Source: Stagnimonas sp.
Lineage (GTDB): Bacteria; Pseudomonadota; Gammaproteobacteria; Nevskiales; Nevskiaceae
Direction of reading: 5' to 3'
Length of the DNA: 63,832 nucleotides
Assembly: GCA_030696045.1 (NCBI GenBank)
Contig: JAUYNO010000009.1
Location: forward strand, 1 to 63,832
Part shown: positions 42,212 through 54,175 of the stretch, piece by piece
How positions within the stretch are numbered: the stretch's first letter is position 1
Layout of the letters: every line of letters begins with the position of its first letter
Made by a program: the position numbers and the translations under genes
Notes under the pieces: model-generated
What the model was told of the DNA's origin: nothing
The model's database searches: none
What the model saw: only the letters and a program-made list of their open reading frames with translations

Positions 42212-43453
42212 ATGAATAGAAGTGCGCCCAAGCGGCGCCCTGGCCTGGCCCTGCTGTTGGCCGCGCTGGTGCTGTCGGCCTGCGGCGCCGGCACCCCGTC
42301 GCCCGACAGCGGCCTGGGCGACGAGACCGGGGGCGGCAACGGCCTCAAGACCTGGCCGGCGTCGCAGCCCGGCGAGAGTCCGCCGCCGGCGCCGGCCGAG
42401 ATCGAGGCGGTGATCGACCAGGCCGATGCCCTGGCGGCGCTGCTGCCGAGCGCGGTGGCGGCGCGCCTGTTGGATCCGGTCGCCTTCGGCGTAACCCTGA
42501 ACGATGTCAGCGACCCGGCGCTGATGGCCTTCATGGTGCGCGCCAGCCTGGCGCAGTTGCAGGACGGCTCGCGCCTGCAGCACGCCTACCACTGGTACGG
42601 CCATCCGGACTACAACGACGCGGTCGCCCTGGTACCGGTGGAATTCCGCAACCGCCACGGCACCCGGCTCTATGGCGAGATCGTGCTGCCCCGACGCGGC
42701 GCGTCGCCGCCCTCGGCCGGCCCCTATCCAGTGATCCTGGCGCTGGAGGGGCTCAACACCAATGTCGGCATGTACCGCTGGTGGCACCAGCGCTTCGCCG
42801 ACGCCGGTTACCTGGTGTTCGCCTTCGATTTCAGCGGCCAGGGCCACTCCGACGACGAGGGCGCCGACGATCCGGGCAACAACGTCGAGGAAGCGCAGGA
42901 CGCGCTCAGCTGGCTGCTCGCCGAGTCGCCGGTGCGCAGCGTGCTCGACCGCTCCCGCATTGGCGTCATCGGCCACAGCCAGGGCGCCATCGCCACCCTG
43001 GGCTTGCAGGCGGTGGAGCCGCGCATCCAGGCCGCCGTCGCGGCGGCACCGATCAGCGAAAGCTCGGCGCCGTTCGAGCGCAATCCCATTCCGGTGATGA
43101 TCCAGACCGGCGATCACGACGGCCCCATCGCGCCCATTCCCTTCGTCAATCCGCAAGTGGTGCGGCCGGTGTACGAGAAGCTGGAAGGCGACCGCGCCTT
43201 CATCGTCGCCGAGGCTTCCTCGCACGCGCAGCACACCAACTACCCGCTGCTGCCCACCGCGCAATGGGGGCTGGAGCTCGCCGGCCGCTACTCGCTGGCC
43301 TGGATGGACTGGCAGCTGCGCCGCGATCCCGCCGCACTGCCGCTGCTGACCACCGCGCATCCGCACCTGTCCTATCTCTGGGACAGCGAGCTGCGGCTGG
43401 CCGGCCAGACCACGGTGCTGCGCGGCGCCGGCCCCTCGGTGAGTGGAGAGTGA
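42212..43453 (+). CDS. Alpha/beta-hydrolase lipoprotein
   Basis: 413 residues, AGGAG 6 nt before ATG 42212. Lipobox LVLSAC (Cys24), then a Pro-rich linker. Hydrolase part: nucleophile elbow GHSQGA in IGVIGHSQGAIATLGLQA, Asp in QTGDHDGPIAPIP and a late His in SSHAQHTNYPLLP, so a Ser-Asp-His triad is possible. Resembles dienelactone hydrolase/PET-hydrolase-like esterases. Located at a membrane facing the periplasm or outside. Next gene follows after 5 nt. Confidence 0.8.
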   Translation: MNRSAPKRRPGLALLLAALVLSACGAGTPSPDSGLGDETGGGNGLKTWPASQPGESPPPAPAEIEAVIDQADALAALLPSAVAARLLDPVAFGVTLNDVSDPALMAFMVRASLAQLQDGSRLQHAYHWYGHPDYNDAVALVPVEFRNRHGTRLYGEIVLPRRGASPPSAGPYPVILALEGLNTNVGMYRWWHQRFADAGYLVFAFDFSGQGHSDDEGADDPGNNVEEAQDALSWLLAESPVRSVLDRSRIGVIGHSQGAIATLGLQAVEPRIQAAVAAAPISESSAPFERNPIPVMIQTGDHDGPIAPIPFVNPQVVRPVYEKLEGDRAFIVAEASSHAQHTNYPLLPTAQWGLELAGRYSLAWMDWQLRRDPAALPLLTTAHPHLSYLWDSELRLAGQTTVLRGAGPSVSGE

Positions 43454-43458
43454 GCCGT

Positions 43459-44457
43459 ATGAAACAGCTGGGTATCGGCACCCTGGTCGCGGCCCTGGGC
43501 CTGCTGCTGGTCGCCTGCGACGGGGGGCAGGGGTCGGGCAGCGGCGGCTCCAGCGGCGGCGGCAGCGTGCCGCTCGATCTCTGCGTCAGTTCGGACTGCG
43601 GCGAGAAGACCGTGCTGCTCGATCTGCCGAGCGCCGAGAACCTAATTTTCTCGCCCGAGGGCCGCCTGTTCGTCAGCGCCGGGCTGGGCGTGTTCGAGAT
43701 CAAGCGCGACGGCGCCGGTGCCTATTCGGCAACGCCCATCGCGCCGGATTGCGGCTCCGGCCTGGGGCTCGCGGTGCGGCAGAACCGGCTCTACGCGATC
43801 TGCTCCGGCCAGCGCCTGTTCGCCGGCGAGCTGACGGCGACACCGACGCTGACCGAGATCTTCACGCTCAGCGGCATGTGCATCTCCAACGGCATGGCGC
43901 TGGGTGCTGACGGCAATCTCTATGTGGTCGACGAGCCGCTGAATCTCTGCGTGCCGGACCCGAAGATCGTCCGCCTCAAGCTCGACCCCGCCGATCCGAT
44001 GCGGGTGCTGGCGCAGGAAACCTGGGTGCAGGGCAGTCCGCTCGGCCAGTTGCACCTGGGGCTGAATAACGTGCTGCGCTTCCCCAACGGCCTGCAGTCG
44101 GAAGGGAACCGCTTCTACGGCACCGACGGCGGCAGCCTCTACAGCGTCGACCTGCTGCCGGACGGCAGCGCCGGCCCGGTGCAGCCGATCTATTTCGAGG
44201 TGGCGGTGCGCGACGATCTCGGCATCGCCGGCGACGACCTGCTGGTGACCGACTTCGCCACCGGCCGCATCCAGCTGATCTCGAAGGCGGGCGAGATGCT
44301 GCAGACCACCGAGCGCGGCCTGTTCTCCTTCCCCTCCTCGATCCGTCTCGGCCGGCCGCCGCTGTTCGAGGCGAACGACATTCTCGTCACAGAGACCGGC
44401 GTGCTGACGGACAACAATCTGCCGTTGGATCGCTTGAGTTTGTTCAGGCGCAGGTGA
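43459..44457 (+). CDS. SMP-30/gluconolactonase-like propeller lipoprotein
   Basis: 332 residues from ATG 43459, 5 nt after the hydrolase stop. Lipobox LLLVAC (Cys20). Body has NLIFSPEGRLFVSAGLGVFE, NGMALGADGNLYVVDEPL, FPNGLQSEGNRFYGTDGG and DDLLVTDFATGRIQLIS, the repeated strand-turn of the SMP-30/strictosidine-synthase six-blade propellers. The family hydrolyses lactones or esters with a bound divalent metal. Operon with the esterase suggests joint work on an ester or lactone outside the cytosol. Confidence 0.75.
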   Translation: MKQLGIGTLVAALGLLLVACDGGQGSGSGGSSGGGSVPLDLCVSSDCGEKTVLLDLPSAENLIFSPEGRLFVSAGLGVFEIKRDGAGAYSATPIAPDCGSGLGLAVRQNRLYAICSGQRLFAGELTATPTLTEIFTLSGMCISNGMALGADGNLYVVDEPLNLCVPDPKIVRLKLDPADPMRVLAQETWVQGSPLGQLHLGLNNVLRFPNGLQSEGNRFYGTDGGSLYSVDLLPDGSAGPVQPIYFEVAVRDDLGIAGDDLLVTDFATGRIQLISKAGEMLQTTERGLFSFPSSIRLGRPPLFEANDILVTETGVLTDNNLPLDRLSLFRRR

Positions 44458-44543
44458 TCCAAATATTCCGGCTTTGTTGAGGCGGAACACTAGGTTGATG
44501 TGAACGCGATACCGATGTTGCCAGTCGGTTTCTATTTTCTGCT

Positions 44544-44692
44544 CCCCTCTCCCCTTGTGGGAGAGGGGAAGGGGAGAGGGGTGGCGAGCGCAGCGAGTTT
44601 GGGCGCTCGGCCTGAATACAGAAAGCACTCGCTCCGCTCGCTTACCCCTCTCTCCAACTCTCTCCCACAAGGGGAGAGAGGGCGGTTCACCC
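44544..44692. repeat. GC-rich TIR element, full copy
   Basis: 149 bp. Left arm 44544-44596 (CCCTCTCCCCTTGTGGGAGA then AGCGCAGCGAG) and right arm 44630-44692 (CTCGCTCCGCTCGC then CTCCCACAAGGGGAGAGAGG) are inverted repeats of about 50 bp with a short middle. Same family as 20769-20999 and 34571. It fills the gap between two convergent units and could end both transcripts. Confidence 0.8.
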
Positions 44693-44712
44693 TAGTGACG
44701 GGCTTGCTTGAC

Positions 44713-44967
44713 TTACAACCACTGAAACTCCTCGCGGAAGTCCTCAAAGCACTGCGGACAGACCCAGTGATAGAGATCAGGCGTTGCGTATCCCTCTTGA
44801 AGCGCATCGGGAATGTTTAGCGATGTGATCTTGACCGAGCAGAACTCACAGTGATCATGGTCCCAAGAGGGCTTCTTCGAGCACCATGGCATGTGCTTTA
44901 GCTTGGCGCCGACCATGTAGTTCTCCTGGCCTTGGCGCCTCCAGTCGTCAGCGGCGACTCTGCTCAT
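44713..44967 (-). CDS. Small zinc-ribbon-like protein
   Basis: 84 residues from ATG 44967. Two CxxC pairs (HCEFCS, WVCPQCFEDF) and conserved DDWRRQGQENYM near the start with WDHDHCEFC in the middle, a pattern I recall from short conserved bacterial proteins without a named function. Likely binds one Zn. No strong ribosome-binding site. It is 11 nt after the DUF885 start region in the opposite sense of order: the DUF885 gene ends at 44979, so this gene is downstream in the same direction. Confidence 0.6.
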   Translation of the reverse strand: MSRVAADDWRRQGQENYMVGAKLKHMPWCSKKPSWDHDHCEFCSVKITSLNIPDALQEGYATPDLYHWVCPQCFEDFREEFQWL

Positions 44968-44978
44968 TTCCAGTGCGC

Positions 44979-46835
44979 TCAACCGCCCTGCTGCACCGCA
45001 ATCCACCGATCAATCTTGTCCTCAAGCACGCCCAGCGGCACCGCGCCGTCCTTGAGTACCTCGGTGTGGAAGCCGCGGATGTCGAACTTCGGCCCCAGCG
45101 CGGTCTCGGCGCGCTTGCGCAGCTCCTTGAGCTTCAGCTCGCCCAGCTTGTAGGCCAGGGCCTGGCCGGGGATGGCCATGTAGCGCTCGGCTTCCGACAC
45201 CGCCTGGGTGTCGCTCTGCGCCGAGTTGGCGAGCATGTACTTGATGACCTGCTGGCGCGACCAGCCCTTGCTGTGCAGGCCGGTATCGACCACCAGGCGG
45301 ATGGCGCGCCAGAGTTCGTTCTGCAGGTAGCCGAAGTAGTCGTAGGGGTCCTGGTAGACGCCCAGCTCCTTGCCTAGCGACTCGGCATACAGGCCCCAGC
45401 CCTCGACGAAGGCGGTGACGCCGCCGAAGCGGCGGAACTTGGGCAGGTCGGTCAGCTCCTGCTGCAATGCCAGCTGGTAGTGATGGCCGGGAATGGCCTC
45501 GTGCAGGAACAGGTCCTCGGCATCCCAGGTCTTGCGGCTGGGCAGGTCGTAGGTGTTGACGTAGAACACGCCGGGCCGGCTGCCGTCCTCGCTGGGAATC
45601 ATGTAGCTGCCGCCGGCGGCCGACTTGTTGCGGAAGGCCTCCACCGGGCGGATCTCGAAGCCGGCCTTGGGCGTCAGCGCGAACAGCTTGGGCACGCCGG
45701 CCATCAGCTTGTCGCGCAGGCCGTTGTAGTAGGCCAGCAGCTCGGTTTCGCTCTCGAACTCGAAGCGCTTGTCGGTATCGAGGAAGTGGAAGAACTTTTT
45801 CAGGTCGCCACGGAAGCGCAGCTCCTTGATGACCTTGCGCATCTCGCCGTGGATGCGCGCCACCTCGTCGAGGCCGATCTGGTGGATCTGTTCGGGCGTG
45901 AGATCGGTGCTGGTGGTGCTGCGCACACGGTAGGCGTACCAGGCCGCACCGTCCGGCAGGGCCTTGAGGCCGACGCTGGCGCGGGTCTGCGGCAGGTACT
46001 CGTCGCGGATGAAATCGCGCAGGCCGCGGTAGGCCGGCAGCAGCTGGTCCTTGATCAGCGCGGTGTAGGCGGTGGTGAGGCGGGCCTTGTCCTCGGCACT
46101 GAATTCGGCCGGCAGCGCCGTCACCGGCTTATAGAACAGGGTCTTGCTCGGGTCGTCGAGAATCAGCGCGTCGAGCTGCGGCAGCACCTTGACCATCAGC
46201 ACCCGGGGCTGCACCACGCCGGCCTTGGCGCCCTCGCGCATGTTGGCGATGGCCTGGTCGAACAGCGCCGGTATCGCCGCGCCGCGCTGCAGCCAGTTGT
46301 CGTAATCCTGCACGGTCTTGAACGGCTGCGCCGAGGTGCCGGAGCCGAGCTGGGCCAGCTGGTTGGGGATGCTGTAGAACTGATTGATCGGCTGCAGCCA
46401 GCTCGGGAAGCGCGCGCCGGCGATCTCGTCGTCGAGATCGTGCAGGGCGATCTGCACGCTGAGCCGGTCCTGCTCGCTGAGCACCGAGGTATCGACTTCG
46501 GCGATGCGATTGCGCCACTTCAGGCTGGCGGCCAGCACTTCGGCGCGGTGTTCGGCGCCCAGGGTGTTGGGCAGCAGGTGGTTGTAGCGGGGGTCGCCGA
46601 CAAAGGTCGCGCTCAGCGGGTTGAGCCGCAGGCCGTCTTCCCAGTAGTCGGTGAACAGCTGGGCCAGGGCCTCGGCCGGAGTCGGCGGTGGCGGCAGCAC
46701 CACCGCCGGCACCGGCGGCTGCACCGGCACCGGGGCGCAGGCGGCCAATGCCAGGGCCAGGGCGGCGGCTAGGAGGGCGCAGCGGGTCGGCGCCGCCGTG
46801 GTTTTGAACTTGGACTTGGGCATGGGCATCGGCAT
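44979..46835 (-). CDS. DUF885 family lipoprotein (putative metallopeptidase)
   Basis: 618 residues. N-terminal MPMPMP then a signal with lipobox ALALAAC (Cys33). DUF885 features: YNHLLPNTL near 70, LPDGAAWYAYRVRSTTSTDL, and the metal motif HEAIPGHHYQLALQQEL near residue 472, a HExxxxHH arrangement expected to bind Zn, followed by FVEGWGLYAESLG. The family is thought to be peptidases; substrates unknown. Start is one of three ATGs (46835, 46829, 46823). Monocistronic or with the small Zn-ribbon gene downstream. Confidence 0.88.
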   Translation of the reverse strand: MPMPMPKSKFKTTAAPTRCALLAAALALALAACAPVPVQPPVPAVVLPPPPTPAEALAQLFTDYWEDGLRLNPLSATFVGDPRYNHLLPNTLGAEHRAEVLAASLKWRNRIAEVDTSVLSEQDRLSVQIALHDLDDEIAGARFPSWLQPINQFYSIPNQLAQLGSGTSAQPFKTVQDYDNWLQRGAAIPALFDQAIANMREGAKAGVVQPRVLMVKVLPQLDALILDDPSKTLFYKPVTALPAEFSAEDKARLTTAYTALIKDQLLPAYRGLRDFIRDEYLPQTRASVGLKALPDGAAWYAYRVRSTTSTDLTPEQIHQIGLDEVARIHGEMRKVIKELRFRGDLKKFFHFLDTDKRFEFESETELLAYYNGLRDKLMAGVPKLFALTPKAGFEIRPVEAFRNKSAAGGSYMIPSEDGSRPGVFYVNTYDLPSRKTWDAEDLFLHEAIPGHHYQLALQQELTDLPKFRRFGGVTAFVEGWGLYAESLGKELGVYQDPYDYFGYLQNELWRAIRLVVDTGLHSKGWSRQQVIKYMLANSAQSDTQAVSEAERYMAIPGQALAYKLGELKLKELRKRAETALGPKFDIRGFHTEVLKDGAVPLGVLEDKIDRWIAVQQGG

Positions 46836-46910
46836 CAATGGCGCCGCCGGCTAGGGCGGCCACGGCTGAAACTTACCGCGCGGAAGGCTCGCGCGGCCAG
46901 TTGTTCAGGG

Positions 46911-47717
46911 CTATTCATCGCTTGCAGCACCGAACTGCCCGTGCCGCCCCAGGCCGCCGCTGAAGCGCGCGGCGCCGGCCAGGGTCTCGCCGGAGCGCAG
47001 GGTGGCCAGGCCGTGGCGGAACTCGTTGGCGAGCGCGGCCGGTTCTTCCAGGCCCCATTGCTCGTAGGCGCTGCGGCGGTCGCCGCGCAGGCACTGCTGG
47101 GGGAAGGCGGCCAGCTGCAGCGCCAGCGCTTCGGCCGCCGCCAGTGCCTGGCCGGCTGGCACCACGCGATTGGCGAGCCCGAATTGCAGGGCTTCCTGGG
47201 CGTCCACCGCTCGGCCGGTAAGGATCAGGTCCAACGCCCGGCTCATGCCGATCAGGCGCGGCAGCCGCAGCGTGCCGCCGTCGATCAGCGGCACCCCGAA
47301 CCGGCGGCAGAACACGCCGAATACCGCCGTCTCGTCAGCCACCCGCAGGTCGCACCAACAGGCCAGCTCCAGGCCGCCGGCCACCGCGTAGCCGCTGATC
47401 GCCGCGATCACTGGCTTCGACAGGGCCATACGGCTGGGGCCCATCGGGCCGTCGCCGGCGGGGTCGATGCGGTTGCCGCGCGCGGGATCGCCGCTCCCCA
47501 CCGCCTTCAGGTCGGCGCCCGCGCAGAAGTTGCCGCCGCTGCCGGTGAGGATGGCGACCTTCAGCTCGGGGTCGGCCTCGAAGGCGCGGAAGGCCTCGGC
47601 CAGGGCCCGGGCGGTCGGGCCATCGACCGCGTTGCGGGCCTGCGGGCGGTTGAGGCTGAGCACCAGCAGGGGCGGGCGGCGGTCGATCAGCACGCTCGGC
47701 GGCAGGGGTTCGGACAT
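46911..47717 (-). CDS. Enoyl-CoA hydratase/isomerase family protein
   Basis: 268 residues from ATG 47717 (an ATG at 47747 would add ten residues). Crotonase-fold: oxyanion-hole segments GNFCAGADLKAVG and ISGYAVAGGLELACWCDLRV, then GVPLIDGGTLRLPRLIG. The position of the first catalytic Glu is not occupied by Glu in an obvious way, so activity may be isomerase or other crotonase chemistry instead of hydration. Not linked to other beta-oxidation genes here. Confidence 0.88.
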   Translation of the reverse strand: MSEPLPPSVLIDRRPPLLVLSLNRPQARNAVDGPTARALAEAFRAFEADPELKVAILTGSGGNFCAGADLKAVGSGDPARGNRIDPAGDGPMGPSRMALSKPVIAAISGYAVAGGLELACWCDLRVADETAVFGVFCRRFGVPLIDGGTLRLPRLIGMSRALDLILTGRAVDAQEALQFGLANRVVPAGQALAAAEALALQLAAFPQQCLRGDRRSAYEQWGLEEPAALANEFRHGLATLRSGETLAGAARFSGGLGRHGQFGAASDE

Positions 47718-47878
47718 GGCGGGCTCGGACGGGGCGGGGCCGGCCATTATCGATGCGCCGGCCGGCGCCGCCGGTCAACCGAACCGAATCTCAGGTGTTT
47801 ATCAACGGTTCGCCGACATAAAACCAACAACCAGCCGCGGGTCCGGCACCGCCATCCGTCATCTGAGGGGCATCACCG

Positions 47879-51031
<3,153 letters not shown>

Positions 51032-51043
51032 TCGCGCCTGGCC

Positions 51044-51076
51044 CCGAGGCTCGCTGGTGGTTGCCAGCGGCCTCGG
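51044..51076 (+). terminator. Hairpin after the GlyGly-CTERM gene
   Basis: CCGAGGC ... GCCTCGG with an inner GCTGG/CCAGC arm, 13 nt after the stop. Strong stem but no U-tract, so Rho-independent termination is uncertain. Confidence 0.45.
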
Positions 51077-51148
51077 CTTGTCGCGGGCACGGGGAAAACC
51101 CGGGCGCGCCACTAAAATAGCGCGCCACCCGCTGTCGGATCGCCGCCG

Positions 51149-52600
51149 TTGAACCCGCCCTCTGTTGTCTTTGCCGCGCTGCCCGAGTTGCGCATCCTCA
51201 GCGACGCGACCCAGCGCGAGCGCTATGAACGCCCCGAGCGCGGCAGCCCCGGCCACACGCCGGCGGTGCTGCTGCCGCAGGACGAGGCCGAGCTGGCGGC
51301 CGTGCTCAGGCTGGCCCAGACCGCGCGCTGCCCGCTGGTGGTCAGCGCCGGCCGCACCGGCCTGGTGGAGGCACAGCGGCCGGAAGGCGAGGCGGTGCTG
51401 TCGCTGGAAAAATTCAACCGCATCCTCGCCATTGACCGCGAAGGCCGGCAGGCCACGGTCGAGGCCGGCGTTGCTGTCGATGCCCTCAACGGCGTGCTGG
51501 AACCGCTCGGCCTGGTCTGGCCGATGGAGATGGGCAGCACCAGCAGCGCCACGGTCGGCGCCTGCATCGCCAATGGCTCGGCCGGCGCCAACGCGGTCTG
51601 CTACGGCACTGCCGCGCACCTGGCCGACGCGGTCTGGGGCCTCTGGGCCGATGGCAGCGCGGCGCCGGAGACCGCCGGGCCGGTCTGGACCCGGCCCGAT
51701 CCGTACCAACTGGTGATCGACTCCGCCGCGCCCGATCCGGCGCTGGGCCTGATCGGCACCCAGGGTGTGCTGGGCCTCATCACCCGCGCCCGCCTGCGCC
51801 TGCAAGCGCTGCCGGCGCAGCGCGAGGCGGCGCTGATCCCGGTCGCCGACATGCCGGCGGCGATGCTGGTGCTGAGCGCCGCGCGCGCGGTCTTCGGCGC
51901 CGACATCGAGGAATTCGAGTTCATCGGCCAGCGCGCCATGCAGCTGGTGCGGGCGCTGCGGGGCGAGAGCTTCCGTCTGCCGTTCGAGCGCGACCCGCAG
52001 GCGAATTTCTATCTGCTGTTGCAGATCAAATCGGCCGAGGCTGACGAGGACCTGGCCGGGCGCCTGTACGGCTTCCTGGCCGAGACCCTGCGCCTGCCCG
52101 ATGAGCAGATCGGCTATGCGCCGCTGAAGGCGCTGAAGGCGATCCGCCACAGCATCACCGAGGCCAGCAATCACGCCATGAAGCAGCGCGGCGGCGGTCG
52201 CCTGGCGTTTGACACGGCCACCCCCATCGCCCGCTTCGGCGACTACCTGGCCGGGCTGGAAGCCAGCCTGCGCGCCGACTGGCCGCAGATCGACTTCATC
52301 GCCTTCGGCCACGCCGGCGTCGGCGGTGCGCACCTGCACCTGCTGGGCACGGCGGCGCATCCGGTCACGGCCGAGAGCGCGGCCCTGATCGCGCGGGTGT
52401 TCGATGTCACCGCCGCGCACGGCGGCAGCTTCAGCGCCGAGCACGGGGTCGGCAGCAAATGGGGCGAGGAGTTCGCGCGCCGCGCGCGGCCGGGGGTGGT
52501 GACTGCGCTGGTCGCGGCCAAGCTGCTGCGCGACCCGGCCCACATTCTCAATCCGCGCAGTTTTGGGCTGGATCGATTGGTGCGGAAGGCGAATGCCTGA
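51149..52600 (+). CDS. FAD-binding (PCMH) oxidoreductase, D-lactate/glycolate dehydrogenase-like
   Basis: 483 residues, TTG start. N-terminal PCMH FAD domain (AVLLPQDEAELAAVLRLAQ, VSAGRTGLVEAQRPEGEAV, MEMGSTSSATVGACIANGSA) and the C-terminal FAD-oxidase domain with FGHAGVGGAHLHLLG and FSAEHGVGSKWGEEF, diagnostic for the GlcD/DLD group that oxidises D-2-hydroxy acids and passes electrons to quinone or cytochrome. There is no iron-sulfur partner gene. It lies 21 nt before the AEC carrier, which could bring in the organic acid. Confidence 0.87.
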   Translation: MNPPSVVFAALPELRILSDATQRERYERPERGSPGHTPAVLLPQDEAELAAVLRLAQTARCPLVVSAGRTGLVEAQRPEGEAVLSLEKFNRILAIDREGRQATVEAGVAVDALNGVLEPLGLVWPMEMGSTSSATVGACIANGSAGANAVCYGTAAHLADAVWGLWADGSAAPETAGPVWTRPDPYQLVIDSAAPDPALGLIGTQGVLGLITRARLRLQALPAQREAALIPVADMPAAMLVLSAARAVFGADIEEFEFIGQRAMQLVRALRGESFRLPFERDPQANFYLLLQIKSAEADEDLAGRLYGFLAETLRLPDEQIGYAPLKALKAIRHSITEASNHAMKQRGGGRLAFDTATPIARFGDYLAGLEASLRADWPQIDFIAFGHAGVGGAHLHLLGTAAHPVTAESAALIARVFDVTAAHGGSFSAEHGVGSKWGEEFARRARPGVVTALVAAKLLRDPAHILNPRSFGLDRLVRKANA

Positions 52601-52621
52601 TCTGAAAGCACATCCTCCGCT

Positions 52622-53521
52622 ATGAGTGCCTTGCTGCTGCTCGCCCTCTGCATGGCCCTGGGCGCGGCCACCGTCCGCATCCGCCCGGACGCCGCCGGCT
52701 GGGTGCCGGGGCTCAATGGCTTCGTGCTCAACATCGCCTTTCCGGCCCTGGTGCTGGAGCTGATTCCCAAGCTGCACCTGGAGCCCGGTCTGTGGTTTCC
52801 GGTGATGGCCATGTGGGGCACCGCCCTGGGCGCGCTGGCGCTGATGGTTGTGCTGGGGCGCTGGCTGGGTTGGCCGCGCGGCACGGTCGGCGCGCTGGCC
52901 CTGGTCGCCGGCTTCGGCAATACCTCGTTCACCGGCATTCCGCTGATCGAGGCCCTGCGCGGCAAGGGCCATCTCGGCGCGGCGGTGCTGGCCGACCAGG
53001 CCGGCTCCTTTCTGGCGCTGGCCACCCTCGGGGTGTTCACCGCCGCCTGGTTCGCCGGCACCGCCACCAGTGCCCGTGAGGTGCTGCTGCGGGTGGCGAA
53101 GTTCCCGCCCTTCCTGGCCATGCTCGTGGGCTTCGCGGTCGGCAGCCTGGGCGGCTGGCCGCCGCTGGCCGAGGACCTGCTGCACCGGATCAGCGTCTCG
53201 CTGTCGCCGCTGGCACTGTTCGCGGTGGGCCTGCAGTTCAAGCCTTCCGATCTCGCCGCCCAGCTCAAGCCTCTGGCCGCCGGCCTGGGCTGGAAGCTGG
53301 GACTGGCGCCACTGCTGGTGTTGCTGACCGGCCGGCTGCTCGGCGTCAGTGGCACGCCCTACGAGGTGGGCGTGCTGCAGGCGGCGACCGCGCCGATGAT
53401 CTCGGCCGGCATCCTGGCCCAGCAGTCTGGCCTGGCGCCGGCGCTGGCGAATACGGTTGTCGGCGTCGGCATCCTGCTGTCGCTGGCTACGGTGCCGCTG
53501 TGGAACCTCTTGCTGGGCTGA
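52622..53521 (+). CDS. AEC family transporter (auxin-efflux-carrier-like)
   Basis: 299 residues, about ten membrane helices in two sets of five. Seen: GLNGFVLNIAFPALVLELI at the start, GFGNTSFTGIPLIEAL in the fourth helix (broken-helix NTxxxGxP) and APMISAGILAQQSGLAPALA near the end. AEC proteins carry malate, malonate or similar acids. Probably works with the D-2-hydroxyacid dehydrogenase just upstream. Ends 8 nt from the convergent DUF3617 gene. Confidence 0.88.
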   Translation: MSALLLLALCMALGAATVRIRPDAAGWVPGLNGFVLNIAFPALVLELIPKLHLEPGLWFPVMAMWGTALGALALMVVLGRWLGWPRGTVGALALVAGFGNTSFTGIPLIEALRGKGHLGAAVLADQAGSFLALATLGVFTAAWFAGTATSAREVLLRVAKFPPFLAMLVGFAVGSLGGWPPLAEDLLHRISVSLSPLALFAVGLQFKPSDLAAQLKPLAAGLGWKLGLAPLLVLLTGRLLGVSGTPYEVGVLQAATAPMISAGILAQQSGLAPALANTVVGVGILLSLATVPLWNLLLG

Positions 53522-53529
53522 GCGCGGGC

Positions 53530-54027
53530 TCAGCGCGGCATTGGTTTGACCTTGCCGCAGTCGGCGCCCAGCCATTGGCCCTTGATGCTGCTCTTCATCT
53601 CCAGCGGCCCGGCCATGCCCTCGTCGCTGCTGGTGCCGGCAAAGGTCCAGCCGCCGTCGTAGCCATTGCCGGTCTGCGTCATCTGGAACTGGCCCTTGCC
53701 CTTCAGGCGGCCGTCGCAGACCCAGTCGGCGCTCATGCTGTTGCCGCTGTGCTTGAGGTTGCGGGTTTCGCAGCCATCCTGGCCGTTCACTCCCGGGGTC
53801 TGTTCCTGCTTGGCCAATTCCGGCGTCAGGCAGTACTGGTGCGTCATCGGGGCGAGCGGGTTGATGCCCATCTTCTGCATCATCGCCTGCTGCTCGGGGC
53901 TGATCTGGGGACCGCCGCGGATGAAGCTCATCTGCACGGTGACACTCCACAGCCCGGGCTTCTGGCCCTCGGCCTGGGCCGCGCCGGCAAGGCCGAGGGT
54001 AAGGGCGAGCAGCAGGAATTTGCGCAT
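53530..54027 (-). CDS. DUF3617 periplasmic protein
   Basis: 165 residues from ATG 54027. Signal peptide MRKFLLLALTLGLAGAAQA. Then EGQKPGLWSVTVQMSF, a Met/Gln-rich segment (SPEQQAMMQKMG), HQYCLTPELAKQ and DGCETRNLKHSGNSMSADW, with four Cys in conserved spacing. This is the DUF3617 pattern, function unknown. Monocistronic. Confidence 0.82.
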   Translation of the reverse strand: MRKFLLLALTLGLAGAAQAEGQKPGLWSVTVQMSFIRGGPQISPEQQAMMQKMGINPLAPMTHQYCLTPELAKQEQTPGVNGQDGCETRNLKHSGNSMSADWVCDGRLKGKGQFQMTQTGNGYDGGWTFAGTSSDEGMAGPLEMKSSIKGQWLGADCGKVKPMPR

Positions 54028-54101
54028 GGGGTTTCTCCGTCCGGGGTCGGCCCAGGCCATCGGGTCGCTGAGGGACAGCCTGCCACTTCCCCACGCAGCA
54101 C

Positions 54102-54170
54102 GGTAGCCCGGATGCAATCCGGGGCTGAATTCGATGCGAGGGCGCAATCCCGGATTGCATCCGGGCTACC
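54102..54170. repeat. REP pair (GTAGCCCGGATGCAATCCGG family)
   Basis: GGTAGCCCGGATGCAATCCG at 54102 and its exact complement ending at 54170 (21 bp perfect inverted repeat, about 27 bp between). A repeat type common in gammaproteobacterial intergenic DNA. Lies between DUF3617 and the end of metF. Confidence 0.85.
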
Positions 54171-54175
54171 GAAAC